Part shown: positions 18,308-26,112 of the stretch, one piece after another
How the letters are laid out: every line of letters begins with the position of its first letter
Position numbering within the stretch: position 1 is the first letter of the stretch
Source: Chara braunii
Lineage: Eukaryota > Streptophyta > Charophyceae > Charales > Characeae
Length of the DNA: 34,031 nucleotides
Reading direction: 5' to 3'
Assembly: GCA_003427395.1 (NCBI GenBank)
Contig: BFEA01000044.1
Span: forward strand, 2,004,592-2,038,622
Made by a program: the position numbers and the translations under genes
Notes under the pieces: generated by a model
Databases searched by the model: none
Told to the model about the DNA's origin: nothing
Seen by the model: only the letters and a program-made list of their open reading frames with translations

Positions 18308-19281
18308 GGCCAGTGAAAGTTTTAGCTGCTTCTACTCTTGGTGAAGTGGGCCAGATACCCTCCCCACTTCACGAGAAGGCCAAAGCTAATGACTCCTTAG
18401 GCACCCCGCAAACACATCTAGACCAAACTATGCTCTGTACGTTAGATGTGTCTGATGCCTTAGAAGACTTGGAGAGTGAGTGGTCAAACAAGGACCCTCG
18501 CGAGTCTTGGGTGGCGCTAAGGAAAGGTCCTAGAGGGGAACATTTCGTGGTGGAAGTCGATGTAGGAGGCCGCAAATGTGGTGCCTTCATAGACATAGGC
18601 TCCACGCGGAATTACATAAGTCGCGACTGTTTGGAAAGGCTGCACCTACAAGACCGTGTACGGCTCCTTAGTAGACCTGTAGCATCTACTTTGGCCAACA
18701 AGGAGCGCATGATAGTAACAGACTATATCAAGGACGTAGTCTGTACCTTCTCCTGTGGAGGAGGCAAACTTAATCATAAGATTTCGTTCTTGGTTAGCGA
18801 CGACTTACCATTCGACATGTTGTTAGGCATGTACTACCTCGAAGTTGCTAAGCCCCAGTTTGATTGGGATAAGAAGGTGCTCAAGCATAAGTTGCCCGAT
18901 GGCCGAACTGTTAGATTGACCAAGTTCAAGGCCAGTAGCATTATAGATACCTATGGCTGCTTGTGCGCGTCAGCGTTCTACAATTACTATAAGCAAAACC
19001 AAGAGGAGGGTATGTACCTTGTGTATGTCTCTGAGAAAGGGGAGGCCGTTAAAACACCCCCAGAGATAGAACGCGTCGTTGCTAAGTTCCTTGATCTGTT
19101 CGAGGAGCCCACAGGAGTTGTTGAAAGGGAAGTTGTCCACGCTATAGAAATCATTCCAGGGAGTAAGACCCCAAAGGGAAGGATCTATAGGATGGCTCCC
19201 GCCGAGTTAGATGGACTTCGGCGACAACTTAAGGAGCTGACAGAGAAGGGATGGATTCGGCCTAGTACTTCCCCTTACTGA
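18292..19281 (+). CDS. pol: Pol N-terminal part: aspartic protease and start of RT
   Basis: In the -1 frame relative to gag. The retroviral-type aspartic protease spans about 18540-18900: the active-site triad is at 18592-18603 as D-I-G-S in the context CGAFIDIGSTRNYIS, where the family has D-[ST]-G. The catalytic Asp is kept but the Thr/Ser is Ile, which probably harms activity. The flap and C-terminal LPFDMLLGMYYL region are recognisable. After a linker the RT connection begins (REVVHAIEIIPGSK, IYRMAPAELDGLRRQLKELT). The ORF is cut by TGA at 19279-19281, in the fingers domain just after IRPSTSPY. Confidence 0.9.
   Translation, partial: LGKRVRPVKVLAASTLGEVGQIPSPLHEKAKANDSLGTPQTHLDQTMLCTLDVSDALEDLESEWSNKDPRESWVALRKGPRGEHFVVEVDVGGRKCGAFIDIGSTRNYISRDCLERLHLQDRVRLLSRPVASTLANKERMIVTDYIKDVVCTFSCGGGKLNHKISFLVSDDLPFDMLLGMYYLEVAKPQFDWDKKVLKHKLPDGRTVRLTKFKASSIIDTYGCLCASAFYNYYKQNQEEGMYLVYVSEKGEAVKTPPEIERVVAKFLDLFEEPTGVVEREVVHAIEIIPGSKTPKGRIYRMAPAELDGLRRQLKELTEKGWIRPSTSPY
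18295..18372 (+). promoter_or_regulatory. Probable -1 ribosomal frameshift signal at the gag-pol overlap
   Basis: G GGA AAC (18295-18301) is in the correct phase relative to gag (TCG GGA AAC GTG TGA), fits the X XXY YYZ rule and is used by some retroviruses. The pol frame opens only three bases upstream (after TAG 18289-18291) and has no ATG until 18430, so pol needs a -1 shift. A perfect 10-bp stem, GTGAAGTGGG (18341-18350) with CCCACTTCAC (18363-18372), follows. Its 39-nt spacer is longer than the usual 5-9 nt, so the stimulator may be another fold. Confidence 0.6.
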
Positions 19282-20044
19282 TCACCCGTTCTATTCGTAC
19301 CGAAGAAGGGGGGTACTTTGAGGATGTGCATTGATTATAGAGGCCTCAATGCCATCACAATGAAGAACGCAGAGCCTCTACCTCGCTTAGACGACCTATT
19401 AGATAGGGTGCAGGGATGCAAGTACTATAGTAAGATAGACTTGAAATCCAGATATCATTAGATCACAATAAGACCTGAGGACCAACACAAGACAGCCTTT
19501 CAGACCAGATACGGTCTGTATGAGTTTGTAGTGATGCCCTTTGGTCTTTGCAATGCGCCAGGTGCATTCCAGCACGCTATGAATCGGATCTTCCATGACC
19601 ATTTAGATAAGTTTGTCGTGGTATACCTTGATGACATTCTGATCTTTAGCAAGTCTGTCGAGGAGCATGCAAAGCACGTTGAGACTGTACTCTCACTCCT
19701 GCGACAGCACAAGGTCAACTTAGAGAAGTGTGAGTCCGGTCGCACTAAGATACTATACTTGGGTCATGAAGTATCCGCGGAAGGGATTAGGCCGGAGGAT
19801 GTGAAGGTGGCTAGTATTCGAGACTGGCCACGACCTCAGACTGTCACTGAGGTTACATCTTTCTTAGGAATGTGCGGCTACTATAGGAACTTCGTAAATA
19901 ACTATTCCACAGTCGCCTCTCCTTTGACTGATCTAACTCGACTTGACACGCCGTTGGACTGGAGTGATGAGTGCGAGGGTGCTTTCAAGAGATTGAAGCA
20001 TGCACTCATGAATCATGAGGTTCTCATGGTTCCCGATCCTCAGA
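19282..20044 (+). pseudogene. pol: Reverse transcriptase core
   Basis: Same frame as the upstream protease ORF, after the TGA. The fingers carry [20 protein letters not shown], and the palm carries MPFGLCNAPGAFQHAMN and the catalytic YLDD at 19624-19635 (VVVYLDDILIFSKS). A second nonsense codon (TAG, 19459-19461) lies where the family has a Gln codon in the YHQI motif, and a Gly before it reads Arg. Thumb and connection follow (FLGMCGYYRNFVNNYS). At 20035-20054 the decamer GATCCTCAGA is duplicated head to tail, which shifts the frame before RNase H. The catalytic motif is intact but the chain is broken. Confidence 0.92.
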
Positions 20045-20475
20045 GATCCTCAGAAGCCATTCATAGTGACCATTGACGCAAGCCAATACGGCATTGGCGC
20101 AGTGCTGGCTCAACAGGATGGGAAAAAGTTGAGACTGATTGAGTATATGAGCAAGAAGATGCCATCAAAGAAGTTGGCGAAGTCCACCTATGAAAGGGAA
20201 CTCTATGCTCTATATAAAGCACTTGTCCATTGGAGGCACTTCCTATTGGGAAGGTTCTTCTACTTGAGGTCTGATCATCAGACCCTCAAATGGATCAAGA
20301 CTCAACCGACTCTTTCTGATGCACTCAAGTGATGGATTGAGGTCATAGACCAGTATGACTTCAAGCTTGAGTATCTGAAGGGAGAGTATAATAAGGTTGC
20401 TGGTGCGCTATCACGTAGAGCAGACTACCTAGGTGCGCTAGTTTATGACTTTGGCGTATCTGATGAAGTAACTCA
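20045..20475 (+). pseudogene. pol: RNase H domain
   Basis: Lies one frame over because of the 10-bp duplication. Catalytic acidic residues are visible in FIVTIDASQYG (Asp), KSTYERELYAL (Glu) and YLRSDHQTL (Asp). RNase H removes the RNA strand during reverse transcription. A TGA at 20330-20332 sits where related elements have Arg before WIE, a likely CGA-to-TGA change. The frame continues as VIDQYDFKLEYLKGEYN and the tether motif ALSRRAD, where the usual Asp-Ala-Leu reads Gly-Ala-Leu. Confidence 0.88.
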
Positions 20476-20893
20476 ATCGTTGGTGGGAGCCTATCAGGAA
20501 GACCCTGTCACGATGGACATCATTCGCAAACTTCAGGCAAAAGACAAGGCCACGGAAAGCGAGTTTGTGATGGTGGACGGGCTCCTCTATCTTGATAAGG
20601 CCGGAATAAAAAGATTAGTAGTTCCATCTAGTGAACCTTTGCGTAGTTTGTTCTTAGGAGAATGCCATGACGCAACGGGACACTTCGGCTACAAGAAGAC
20701 GAGTGCTAACCTAGTACAGCGATTTTGGTGGCCAGGAATGTTAGATGACGCAAAAAAGTATGTTGAGACCTGTCAGGTCTGTCAGCGGGACAAGCCGCGA
20801 ACTCAAGCACCGCTTGGGTTATTGAAGCCTTTACCCATTCCTGATGGTCCAGGACACAGAGTGTTTCCATGGATTTCATGGACACCCTGGTGA
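20476..20893 (+). pseudogene. pol: Integrase N-terminal HHCC zinc domain
   Basis: In the RNase H frame. The tether (LVGAYQEDPVTMDIIRKLQA) leads into the H-H-C-C zinc fold: His residues in ECHDATGHFGYKK and Cys residues in CQVCQRDKPR, with the conserved FWWPGML between them. The domain multimerises integrase and contacts the LTR ends. The chain ends at a premature TGA after GPGHRVFPWISW because two extra bases (a CA repeat unit near 20850-20856) shift the frame just before the catalytic core. Confidence 0.9.
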
Positions 20894-21534
20894 CTAGTAA
20901 GAGTGGCAAGAGGCACATCTTCGTCATCATCGATCGATTCACCAAGTATGCTAGACTAGTGGCTATGCCAGAGACCGCAAGAACTGACTATGTCATCAAG
21001 AGGTTCAAAGACAACTGGGTGCGTGACTTTGGTTTACCAAAGTCAATCGTTAGTGACCGAGATGTCCGATTCACAAGTGAGTTGTGGAGGAAGACTGCAG
21101 AACAAATGTGCAGTCAACTTCAGATGACGTCAGGGAATCATCCCGAAGCCAACAGACAAGCCGATCAAATGAACAGAGTTGTACAGCACTTGCTGAGGCA
21201 TTTCATCAAGCCCAGCCAGGATGATTGGGATGAGCAGTTGCCTCTCATCGCCAGCCTGTACAACAATGCTATCCACAGCAGTATCGGCATTAGTCCTAAT
21301 CAACTTCACTTGGGATGGAAGCCTAGATCAGCATTAGACTTCCTCCTACCTGAAAACCGACCCGCTGCAACTCCACGCACACTTGAGTATGGTGTGCAGT
21401 ATGAGAAGTTGCTGCAAGAAGCTGTCGAGCACATGAAGAAAGCTCAGCAAGCAATGATTGCTTCTGAGAATCAACACTGTAGACAGTCCACATTTCAGGT
21501 AGGGAACGTGTCTGGGTCAAGGCTAGTGAGTTAG
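20857..21534 (+). pseudogene. pol: Integrase catalytic core (rve), DDE altered
   Basis: Begins in the new frame around MDFMDTLVTSKSGKRHIF (first Asp), with the second Asp in KSIVSDRDVRFTSELW. The third acidic position, normally Glu in G-Q-x-E, reads Asp (GAT 21163-21165), and the preceding conserved Gly reads Arg (AGA 21154-21156), in the context NHPEANRQADQMNRVV. DDE-to-DDD together with Gly-to-Arg should cripple strand transfer. The core ends in the usual SSIGISPNQLHLGWKPR. The frame ends at TAG 21532-21534 because one G is missing from a G run near 21503. Confidence 0.9.
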
Positions 21535-21980
21535 GACAGGAATTCGGAATCTCTCGCAAACTAATGCCTCAATACTTTGGTCCCTGGGAAGTCCTGGATT
21601 TAGTGGGAGATGAGATGGATGGTGCCACATATGTCATTTGTGTCCCTGGACACCTACGCACTCACCCAGTCTTTCATGCCTCAAAGCTTGCCCCTTTCGC
21701 TGAGACAGATCAATTCCCTTCCAGGAGATCGATGCTGCCCCCAACCATGGATGGTCAAGTGGACATCGACGACATTGTGGATCACAGGGATATGCCTGTT
21801 CCGAAGCCGCTGGGTCGAGGAAGACCTCCTAAACCCAAGAGAGAGTATCGCATCAGATTCAGGCATCATACGGATCGAAAAGAAGATCGGTGGTTTACCA
21901 GAGAGGAACTGATTGAGACAGCTCCTCAGGTGGTGGCAGATTACGAGAGACTGCTGAAAGGGAAGGCACCTGCAAAGTAA
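21504..21980 (+). pseudogene. pol: Integrase C-terminal domain with chromodomain and AT-hook
   Basis: Continues one frame over as ERVWVKASELGQEF and the GPWEVLDLVGDEMDG / HPVFHASKLAPF segment typical of chromovirus integrases. About 21757-21960 is a chromodomain: VDIDDIVDHRDMP starts it, and YRIRFRHHTDRKEDRWFTRE is the beta-strand region with the conserved Trp, followed by a helix (QVVADYERLLKG). Chromodomains steer integration toward modified chromatin. A basic AT-hook core, GRGRPPKPK, is inserted between the first and second strands. The stop TAA is at 21978-21980, 37 bases before the 3' LTR. Confidence 0.88.
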
Positions 21981-22004
21981 GCATCTCAGCGGACTTTCGA
22001 AGCT

Positions 22005-22017
22005 AAGGGGGATGGAA
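22005..22017 (+). promoter_or_regulatory. Polypurine tract
   Basis: AAGGGGGATGGAA lies directly before the 3' LTR start (TGTGAG at 22018). It is the usual plus-strand primer site of LTR retrotransposons, with one T interruption. Confidence 0.8.
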
Positions 22018-23090
22018 TGTGAGGATTGAGCCCTCAAGAAGGGGCCTTGCCATGATGTACATGTTCTGGGCTAAGGCCCCAGCAAGCCTAGTGCCCGCCC
22101 TAAGTGAAGGCGGGCCAGCAAATCAACAAGAGCCCTCTGTGCAAACATATCCCGAAGAGGGGTCCATACAGTTGCAGCACGCCAGTTGGTTGGAGTGCAC
22201 CGATTCTCGAATCTCTGCAAATGTGGAGAACCCAGGTCCTCTGAGTTAGTTAGGCCCTGGGCACTTGATCGTGAGGCCGACAATGCATGCTGGGTATAGA
22301 GGCCGAAAATGCCAAAGGGAAATCGGACCAGTATCTGAATCTGGCCGCAGGCCTTGATGAAAGAGGCGCAACTGCATCACCCGGGCCCCAACTGCATCGG
22401 GCCTGGGTTCAGGCACTGGGGCCCAGTCGCTGGCTGAAGGGAGGCCGCCCACACGCAACACTGGCGTATAGGCAAGCAGGGCGAGTGGGCAGGCATTCTT
22501 GGCCAATGCGAGCATTGCCGGCACGCTGCGCGAATGCGAGCTGCTGCTGCGCTGCGCTAGGAAGAGGTGCAAGGCAGGCAGGCGCTAGGCGGTAGGGCGC
22601 TGCCTGTGCACTGTGCGCTGGCGGCCATAGCCGGGCTGCAAGGGGCGCAGGTGAGGTGAGGGCGAAGGTGGTTCTTCGGAGGTGAAGGGTGCTGTGTGGG
22701 TAACAAGGGAGAGTGTGGGTGAAGAGGACACGTACCTGGTGGAGGTGGAGGTCGGCATTGGTGTTGACATCACCACTCGCTGGTAGTCAAGTTGTCTGGT
22801 TGCTTTCATTGCTGTAGTTGTAGGCTTAGTCTGTAGAGTAGATAGGGTGTAGGCTTAGTCTGTAGAGTAGATAGGGTGCCTGGCGCCATTCATAAGAGAG
22901 AGCTACATTGTGTTATGCTGTTGGTGTTGCCCTGTTGGGCATGGACATTGACTCACGATTCTTCTATATCATTCCTAATTGGATGGTTACTCGGTTCCAT
23001 TGTGCTATCTGCTCTGGCTTTGACTACTTTGACTGCAGTGTGATTTTGCATTCTGGATTTCTGTGCTTGTCCATATTCATGTTCCTTGCA
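22018..23090 (+). repeat. 3' LTR (1073 bp)
   Basis: Copy of 14304-15328, starting TGTGAGGATTGAGCCC and ending TTCCTTGCA. It is 48 bp longer, mainly through an 18-bp segment near 22184-22201 and a 29-bp tandem duplication at 22821-22878. It should also hold the polyadenylation signal; none is obvious. Confidence 0.95.
22821..22878. repeat. 29-bp tandem duplication in the 3' LTR only
   Basis: TAGGCTTAGTCTGTAGAGTA and its following nine bases occur at 22821-22849 and again at 22850-22878. The 5' LTR has one copy, so the duplication arose after insertion or in the lineage of one end. Confidence 0.95.
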
Positions 23091-23094
23091 AGAA
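23091..23094. repeat. Target-site duplication, right (AGAA)
   Basis: AGAA directly after the CA end of the 3' LTR, matching 14300-14303. A fifth base does not match (C before the left copy, C after the right copy). Confidence 0.7.
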
Positions 23095-23115
23095 CCTGTA
23101 AAATGTCTTGGCCAG

Positions 23116-23230
23116 CCCCTTTTTTTTTTTTTTTTGTCTGGGGGCTGCTTTCTGGACGTCCAGGACCAGACACCGGACCCGTACAAATGGTTCCGGACTG
23201 TCTGGAAACCAGTCCTGACGTCTGGTCAGT
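23116..23230 (-). repeat. Poly-T followed by decayed CCGGAC-type repeats
   Basis: A T run of about 17 (23118-23134) precedes TGGACGTCCAGGACCAGACA, ACCGGACCCG, TTCCGGACTGTCTGG and GACGTCTGG. Read on the minus strand, it ends in CCAGAC followed by poly-A, the same layout as the array at 33865-34031 (CCGGACC then A10). Many units here read CTGGAC or CCAGAC, the expected products of CpG decay from CCGGAC. It is possibly the 3' end of a poly-A-tailed short retroposon. Confidence 0.45.
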
Positions 23231-23456
23231 TACCATGGACATAACCTTTTTGAAAAGCTGTCAATTGGCAGTGTTCTTTCTGGTTTGCTGGCTTTTTATT
23301 TTCTTTGTTCTTTCTGAACTGCTTGTCTGTTATCTGCTTTTCTGTAATAACATTTTTCTGAGGTTACTGTTTTTGAAGGCCATTGCAGTTTCGGTGGGGA
23401 CTTTGCCAACTTGAGCTCATTGCAGGTTGACTTGACTGCATGGTTGGTCTTTGCAG

Positions 23457-23766
23457 ATGTCTTTGGATTTCCTGGCAGGCCTGAGGAACCTTGTACACGT
23501 CGATATGACGCAGGCTCGAGACAGGACGGGGAAAGCATTTGACATGATGGCACTTGCGGCAAAAAATATGGTAGAGCTAAACCTGAGCGGTTTTCGGAAC
23601 AATTCTATTACCCTACACGCCCTTGCTGGGCACGTTCCTTGTCTGGAACGCATCTCTCTCAGCAACAGCCCGGCAGATTGGAGCGTGTTTATGTACTTGC
23701 AGTACATGCCTAACTTGCGTATTGTTGATTTGAGCAATACAAATCTTTATGACCACACTGCATCTG
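23457..23766 (+). CDS. Leucine-rich-repeat exon with canonical splice sites
   Basis: The segment lies between a good acceptor (GGTCTTTGCAG ending at 23456) and a strong donor (CTG|GTAAGT at 23766/23767). It is open throughout: 103 codons plus one base, giving a phase-1 3' intron. It contains about three LRR turns with L-x2-L-x-L spacing: MVELNLSGFRNNSITLHAL, CLERISLSNSPADW and NLRIVDLSNTNL. LRRs form curved protein-binding surfaces, but which LRR family this belongs to cannot be told from one exon. Neighbouring exons were not found: the chromovirus ends only 366 bp upstream, and the next possible acceptor is near 24568. It may be part of a real gene or an isolated fragment. Confidence 0.6.
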
Positions 23767-24568
23767 GTAAGTTGGGAACCAGTGGCCCTGCCAAGACTGT
23801 CTTCACCTCGAGTGCCTGGCAATTATCACTGTGTTTGTATCCGTGGATATACCTCGTCTTCCTTACCTGTTGCCCTCCTTTCTCGCATTACTGTAGTATC
23901 TCCCTGTCCTTGTCTGTCTCTGTCAGCCCTTAGATGCCCCCATGGCTTGTTCATTCTCTGTCCACATGCATTGTCTCTGGGATGAGTAGCCATGACTTAT
24001 TTTACTGTGGTAAACCAAATTCTTGGCGGGCTTACTGGGAAAGTAATGGTCGAGCTGTGGCAAGAAACAAACCAGAGGTTTGACTATTCATGTCATTGCA
24101 TTGATGGGACACAAGAATGGCACACGTGGCAGACTTAAACCACCAGTTCATCCGCCCGTTACTGTTCGTCTGTATTTGTGAACAAGTACCGACCTCGGGC
24201 CGTTGGGCCTAGTAGGGCTGGTAGTGTGTTGGTAGGCCAGGGCTGGTGGGACAACACAAGAAAAGGAAGTTCCAGTGCGGGACATGCAATGGTGACTCTG
24301 AATGGGCAGATTTGGTGAGCAGTGTGGTGCGGCCGAAGTCAAGGCCTAACTCTGACAGTGGATGTCCAAAACGAGAATGAATCTACCCAATGCAAATTGA
24401 AATATAGCGCCTCAGGGGGGTGACAAAAGATACACCATGTCCTTATTTTTGTCTTTTCTGCTTTTGGTGAGGCATTGCTGCAAACCAGTCTGCAGATTTG
24501 AATAACGAGAATAAATCTTCCGAAAGAAATGGTTAGGTATAACTTCATGGGTACGTCGCTCATTTCAG
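23767..24568 (+). other. Intron or intergenic sequence after the LRR exon
   Basis: Starts with GTAAGT. No further LRR-like coding segment is seen. It contains CT/GT-rich text near 23870-23960 and no repeat that I recognise. It ends in CTCATTTCAG, a possible acceptor. Joining there in phase would add only 13-14 codons before a TGA, so a terminal exon is possible but weakly supported. Confidence 0.35.
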
Positions 24569-24580
24569 TGGTACCGGAGC
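24569..24580 (+). promoter_or_regulatory. Possible primer-binding site of another LTR element
   Basis: TGGTACCGGAGC matches the tRNA-iMet site TGGTATCAGAGC at 10 of 12 positions. It follows a CA one base earlier, and the next bases (TGGTTC) resemble those after the PBS at 15332. No matching LTR was found to its left in this window. The splice-acceptor reading of the same place competes with it. Confidence 0.25.
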
Positions 24581-24922
24581 TGGTTCCCGCTACACGTACT
24601 TGGAGTTGAGGTGCTGGCAAGGAAGAAGGCCGGGGTCGAAGTAGAAGGGGCAGAAGTTGAGGAGTTTACCTGGGATTGTGGAGCGACACCAACGGAGCGA
24701 TTGTTTTGTTTTGTTGTGAATGGTACCTTCCCACGCACTTTCCTGGGGATCACTGCTGCAATTAGGGTTCCGGTTGACGTCATCTGGTCATCTGAATGCT
24801 TGGTGGTCGAGTCTGCATTGTCTGTGAATGCATGTGAGTCTAAGTCTAGGGTAGGAACTTGCCAGCTGGATGTATCTGTAGGCAAAGTGAGAAGCATGGG
24901 CAAAAGCGGCAGGCGCTTGTAA
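24570..24922 (+). CDS. Unidentified ORF after the possible PBS or splice acceptor
   Basis: Open from 24570 (GGTACCGG) to a TAA/TGA region; the annotated end is TAA near 24920. Apparent peptide: LARKKAGVEVEGAEVEEF, then ATPTERLFCFVVNGTF and RTFLGITAAIRVPVDVIW, ending in a basic tail. No ATG starts the frame, and no domain is recognised. A similarly long frame on the opposite strand is Ser/Thr/Pro-rich and equally unassigned. It may be the internal part of an unknown element. Coding status is doubtful. Confidence 0.15.
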
Positions 24923-25074
24923 AAGTATGGGTGAACGTTAGGAGTTGTAGGTCTGCTAGAGATTCGGCAGCTGGCGAACGTGCATGAAAAGTATGGGTGA
25001 GACGTAAGGTCCACCAGGGAAGGAAGCCAGGGGGAGATCCCCCAAGGACTGGCTGGCATCATCTAGTGGTAGTA

Positions 25075-25435
25075 CTACTTGAACTCTGTGGCACATAGCG
25101 AGGAATCTGTAGAGGCATTGAGGCCTCTATAATCAATGCACATCCTTTGTGTTCCCCCCTTCTTCGGGACAAATAGAACGGGTGAGCCGAAGGGGGAGGT
25201 ACTAGGCCGAATCCAACCCTTTTTTGTGAGCTCTTTCAGTTGCCGATGAAGCTCGTTCAACTGCATGAACCCTAAACCCTGAACCCAAAACCCTAAACCT
25301 TAAACCCTAAACCCTAACCTAAAGATTCTCCCTTTCGTTGTCTTGCTACCTGGGCTGATCTCTATGGCATGGACAACCTCCCTGTCTATGACTCTTGAAG
25401 GCTCCTCAAACAGATCATGTACTTTAGAGACAAGG
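25075..25435 (-). pseudogene. pol: Gypsy pol slice A (protease-RT junction and RT fingers), interrupted
   Basis: The minus strand from about 25435 encodes the linker before RT (VVHAIEISPGSKT), then after a non-coding break continues with [38 protein letters not shown] and GLNAS, where similarity stops near 25110. It corresponds to 19090-19350 of the complete chromovirus but is not identical to it, so it comes from a related copy. The break (25268-25323) holds telomere-type repeats instead of about eight expected codons. Only a slice of pol is present, with no flanking LTR or other domains. Confidence 0.85.
25270..25323. repeat. Interstitial telomeric repeat tract (CCCTAAA)n inside pol
   Basis: Eight consecutive units: CCCTAAA, CCCTGAA, CCCAAAA, CCCTAAA, CCTTAAA, CCCTAAA, CCCTAA, CCTAAA. 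This is the Arabidopsis-type plant telomere motif. It sits exactly where copy B (25467-25760) has 19 bases of normal pol sequence, so it replaced a few bases rather than merely adjoining pol. Confidence 0.95.
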
Positions 25436-25466
25436 ACTGAGAAGAAAGAGGAGGAGAAAGAAAGGT

Positions 25467-25760
25467 TGGGGTGAGCCGAAGGGGGAGGTACTAGGCCGAA
25501 TCCAGCCCTTTTCTGTGAGCTCTTTCAATTGCCAACGAAGCTCGTTCAACTCGGTCGGAGCCATCCTATAGATTCTTCCTTTTGGTGTCTTGCTACCTGG
25601 GATGATATCTTTGGCATGGACAACCTCCCTTGAAGACTCCTCAAATAGATCAGGGTACTTAGCATCGACAACCTCTATCTATGGGGGTGATTTTATGGCC
25701 TCCCTTTCTCAGAGACAGACTAAGTGCATACCCTCCTCTTGGTTCTGTTTATAATCTATA
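25467..25760 (-). pseudogene. pol: Gypsy pol slice B, same region as slice A
   Basis: Minus-strand relic covering the end of the protease linker to the RT start, with IIPGSKTPKGRIYRMAP and [17 protein letters not shown] recognisable, then GS at 25470 where it stops. Upstream on the minus strand EEGMHLVC matches EEGMYLVY of the complete element (near 19000). Stops and small indels interrupt it. It begins at nearly the same pol point (GGTGAGCCGAAGGGGGAGG) at which slice A is still running, and the two are separated by about 30 purine-rich bases. Confidence 0.85.
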
Positions 25761-26100
25761 AAAAGGAGCAGCAAAAGGAGAAAAAAGGAGGAGAACGAAA
25801 GATTGGAGAAGGAGAAAAAAGATTTGGAGGAGAAGTTAAAAATGTTGGAAAAATAAAAACAGTAGGTTGAGGTTGTAGAAGAAAAAAAAAGGAGGAAGAA
25901 GAAGAAGAGGAACTCTTGAGGAGAGGAAGAGGCAAGCTAGAAGGAGAAGAGAAGTCGGGTGAGGTGAAAACATTATGAACAAGGGATTGTTGATTAGGAG
26001 GAGGTAGAAGTTTGACGAGAAAAAAACGATTAAAAGCGGAAGGAGAAGGATTGCAGTGGACATTGCAAAAGCAGAAGGGAAGGAGCATGATTCACTGGAG
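25761..26100. repeat. Purine-rich (GA/AAG) low-complexity tract
   Basis: A+G-rich + strand (GGAGAAAAAAGGAGGAGAACG, AGGAAGAAGAAGAAGAGG) of about 330 bp. Opposite-strand ORFs rich in Phe/Leu/Ser/Pro are artefacts of the composition. Confidence 0.75.
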
Positions 26101-26112
26101 AGCTGAACCCTC

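Larger units (their letters stand above)
14304..23090 (+). mobile_element. Ty3/gypsy LTR retrotransposon (chromovirus), 8787 bp, non-autonomous by mutation
   Basis: Complete structure: 5' LTR 14304-15328, PBS 15332-15343, leader, gag, protease, RT, RNase H, integrase with chromodomain, PPT 22005-22017, 3' LTR 22018-23090, flanked by AGAA. Protease-RT-RNase H-integrase order marks Ty3/gypsy, and the integrase C-terminal chromodomain marks a chromovirus. LTRs differ at about 40 of 1020 aligned positions by eye, plus an 18-bp and a 29-bp indel, so insertion is not very recent. Coding lesions are nonsense codons at 19279, 19459 and 20330, a 1-nt gain near 17584, a 10-bp duplication at 20035-20054, a 2-nt gain near 20852 and a 1-nt loss near 21503. 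Gag and pol overlap in -1 phase. Confidence 0.96.
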
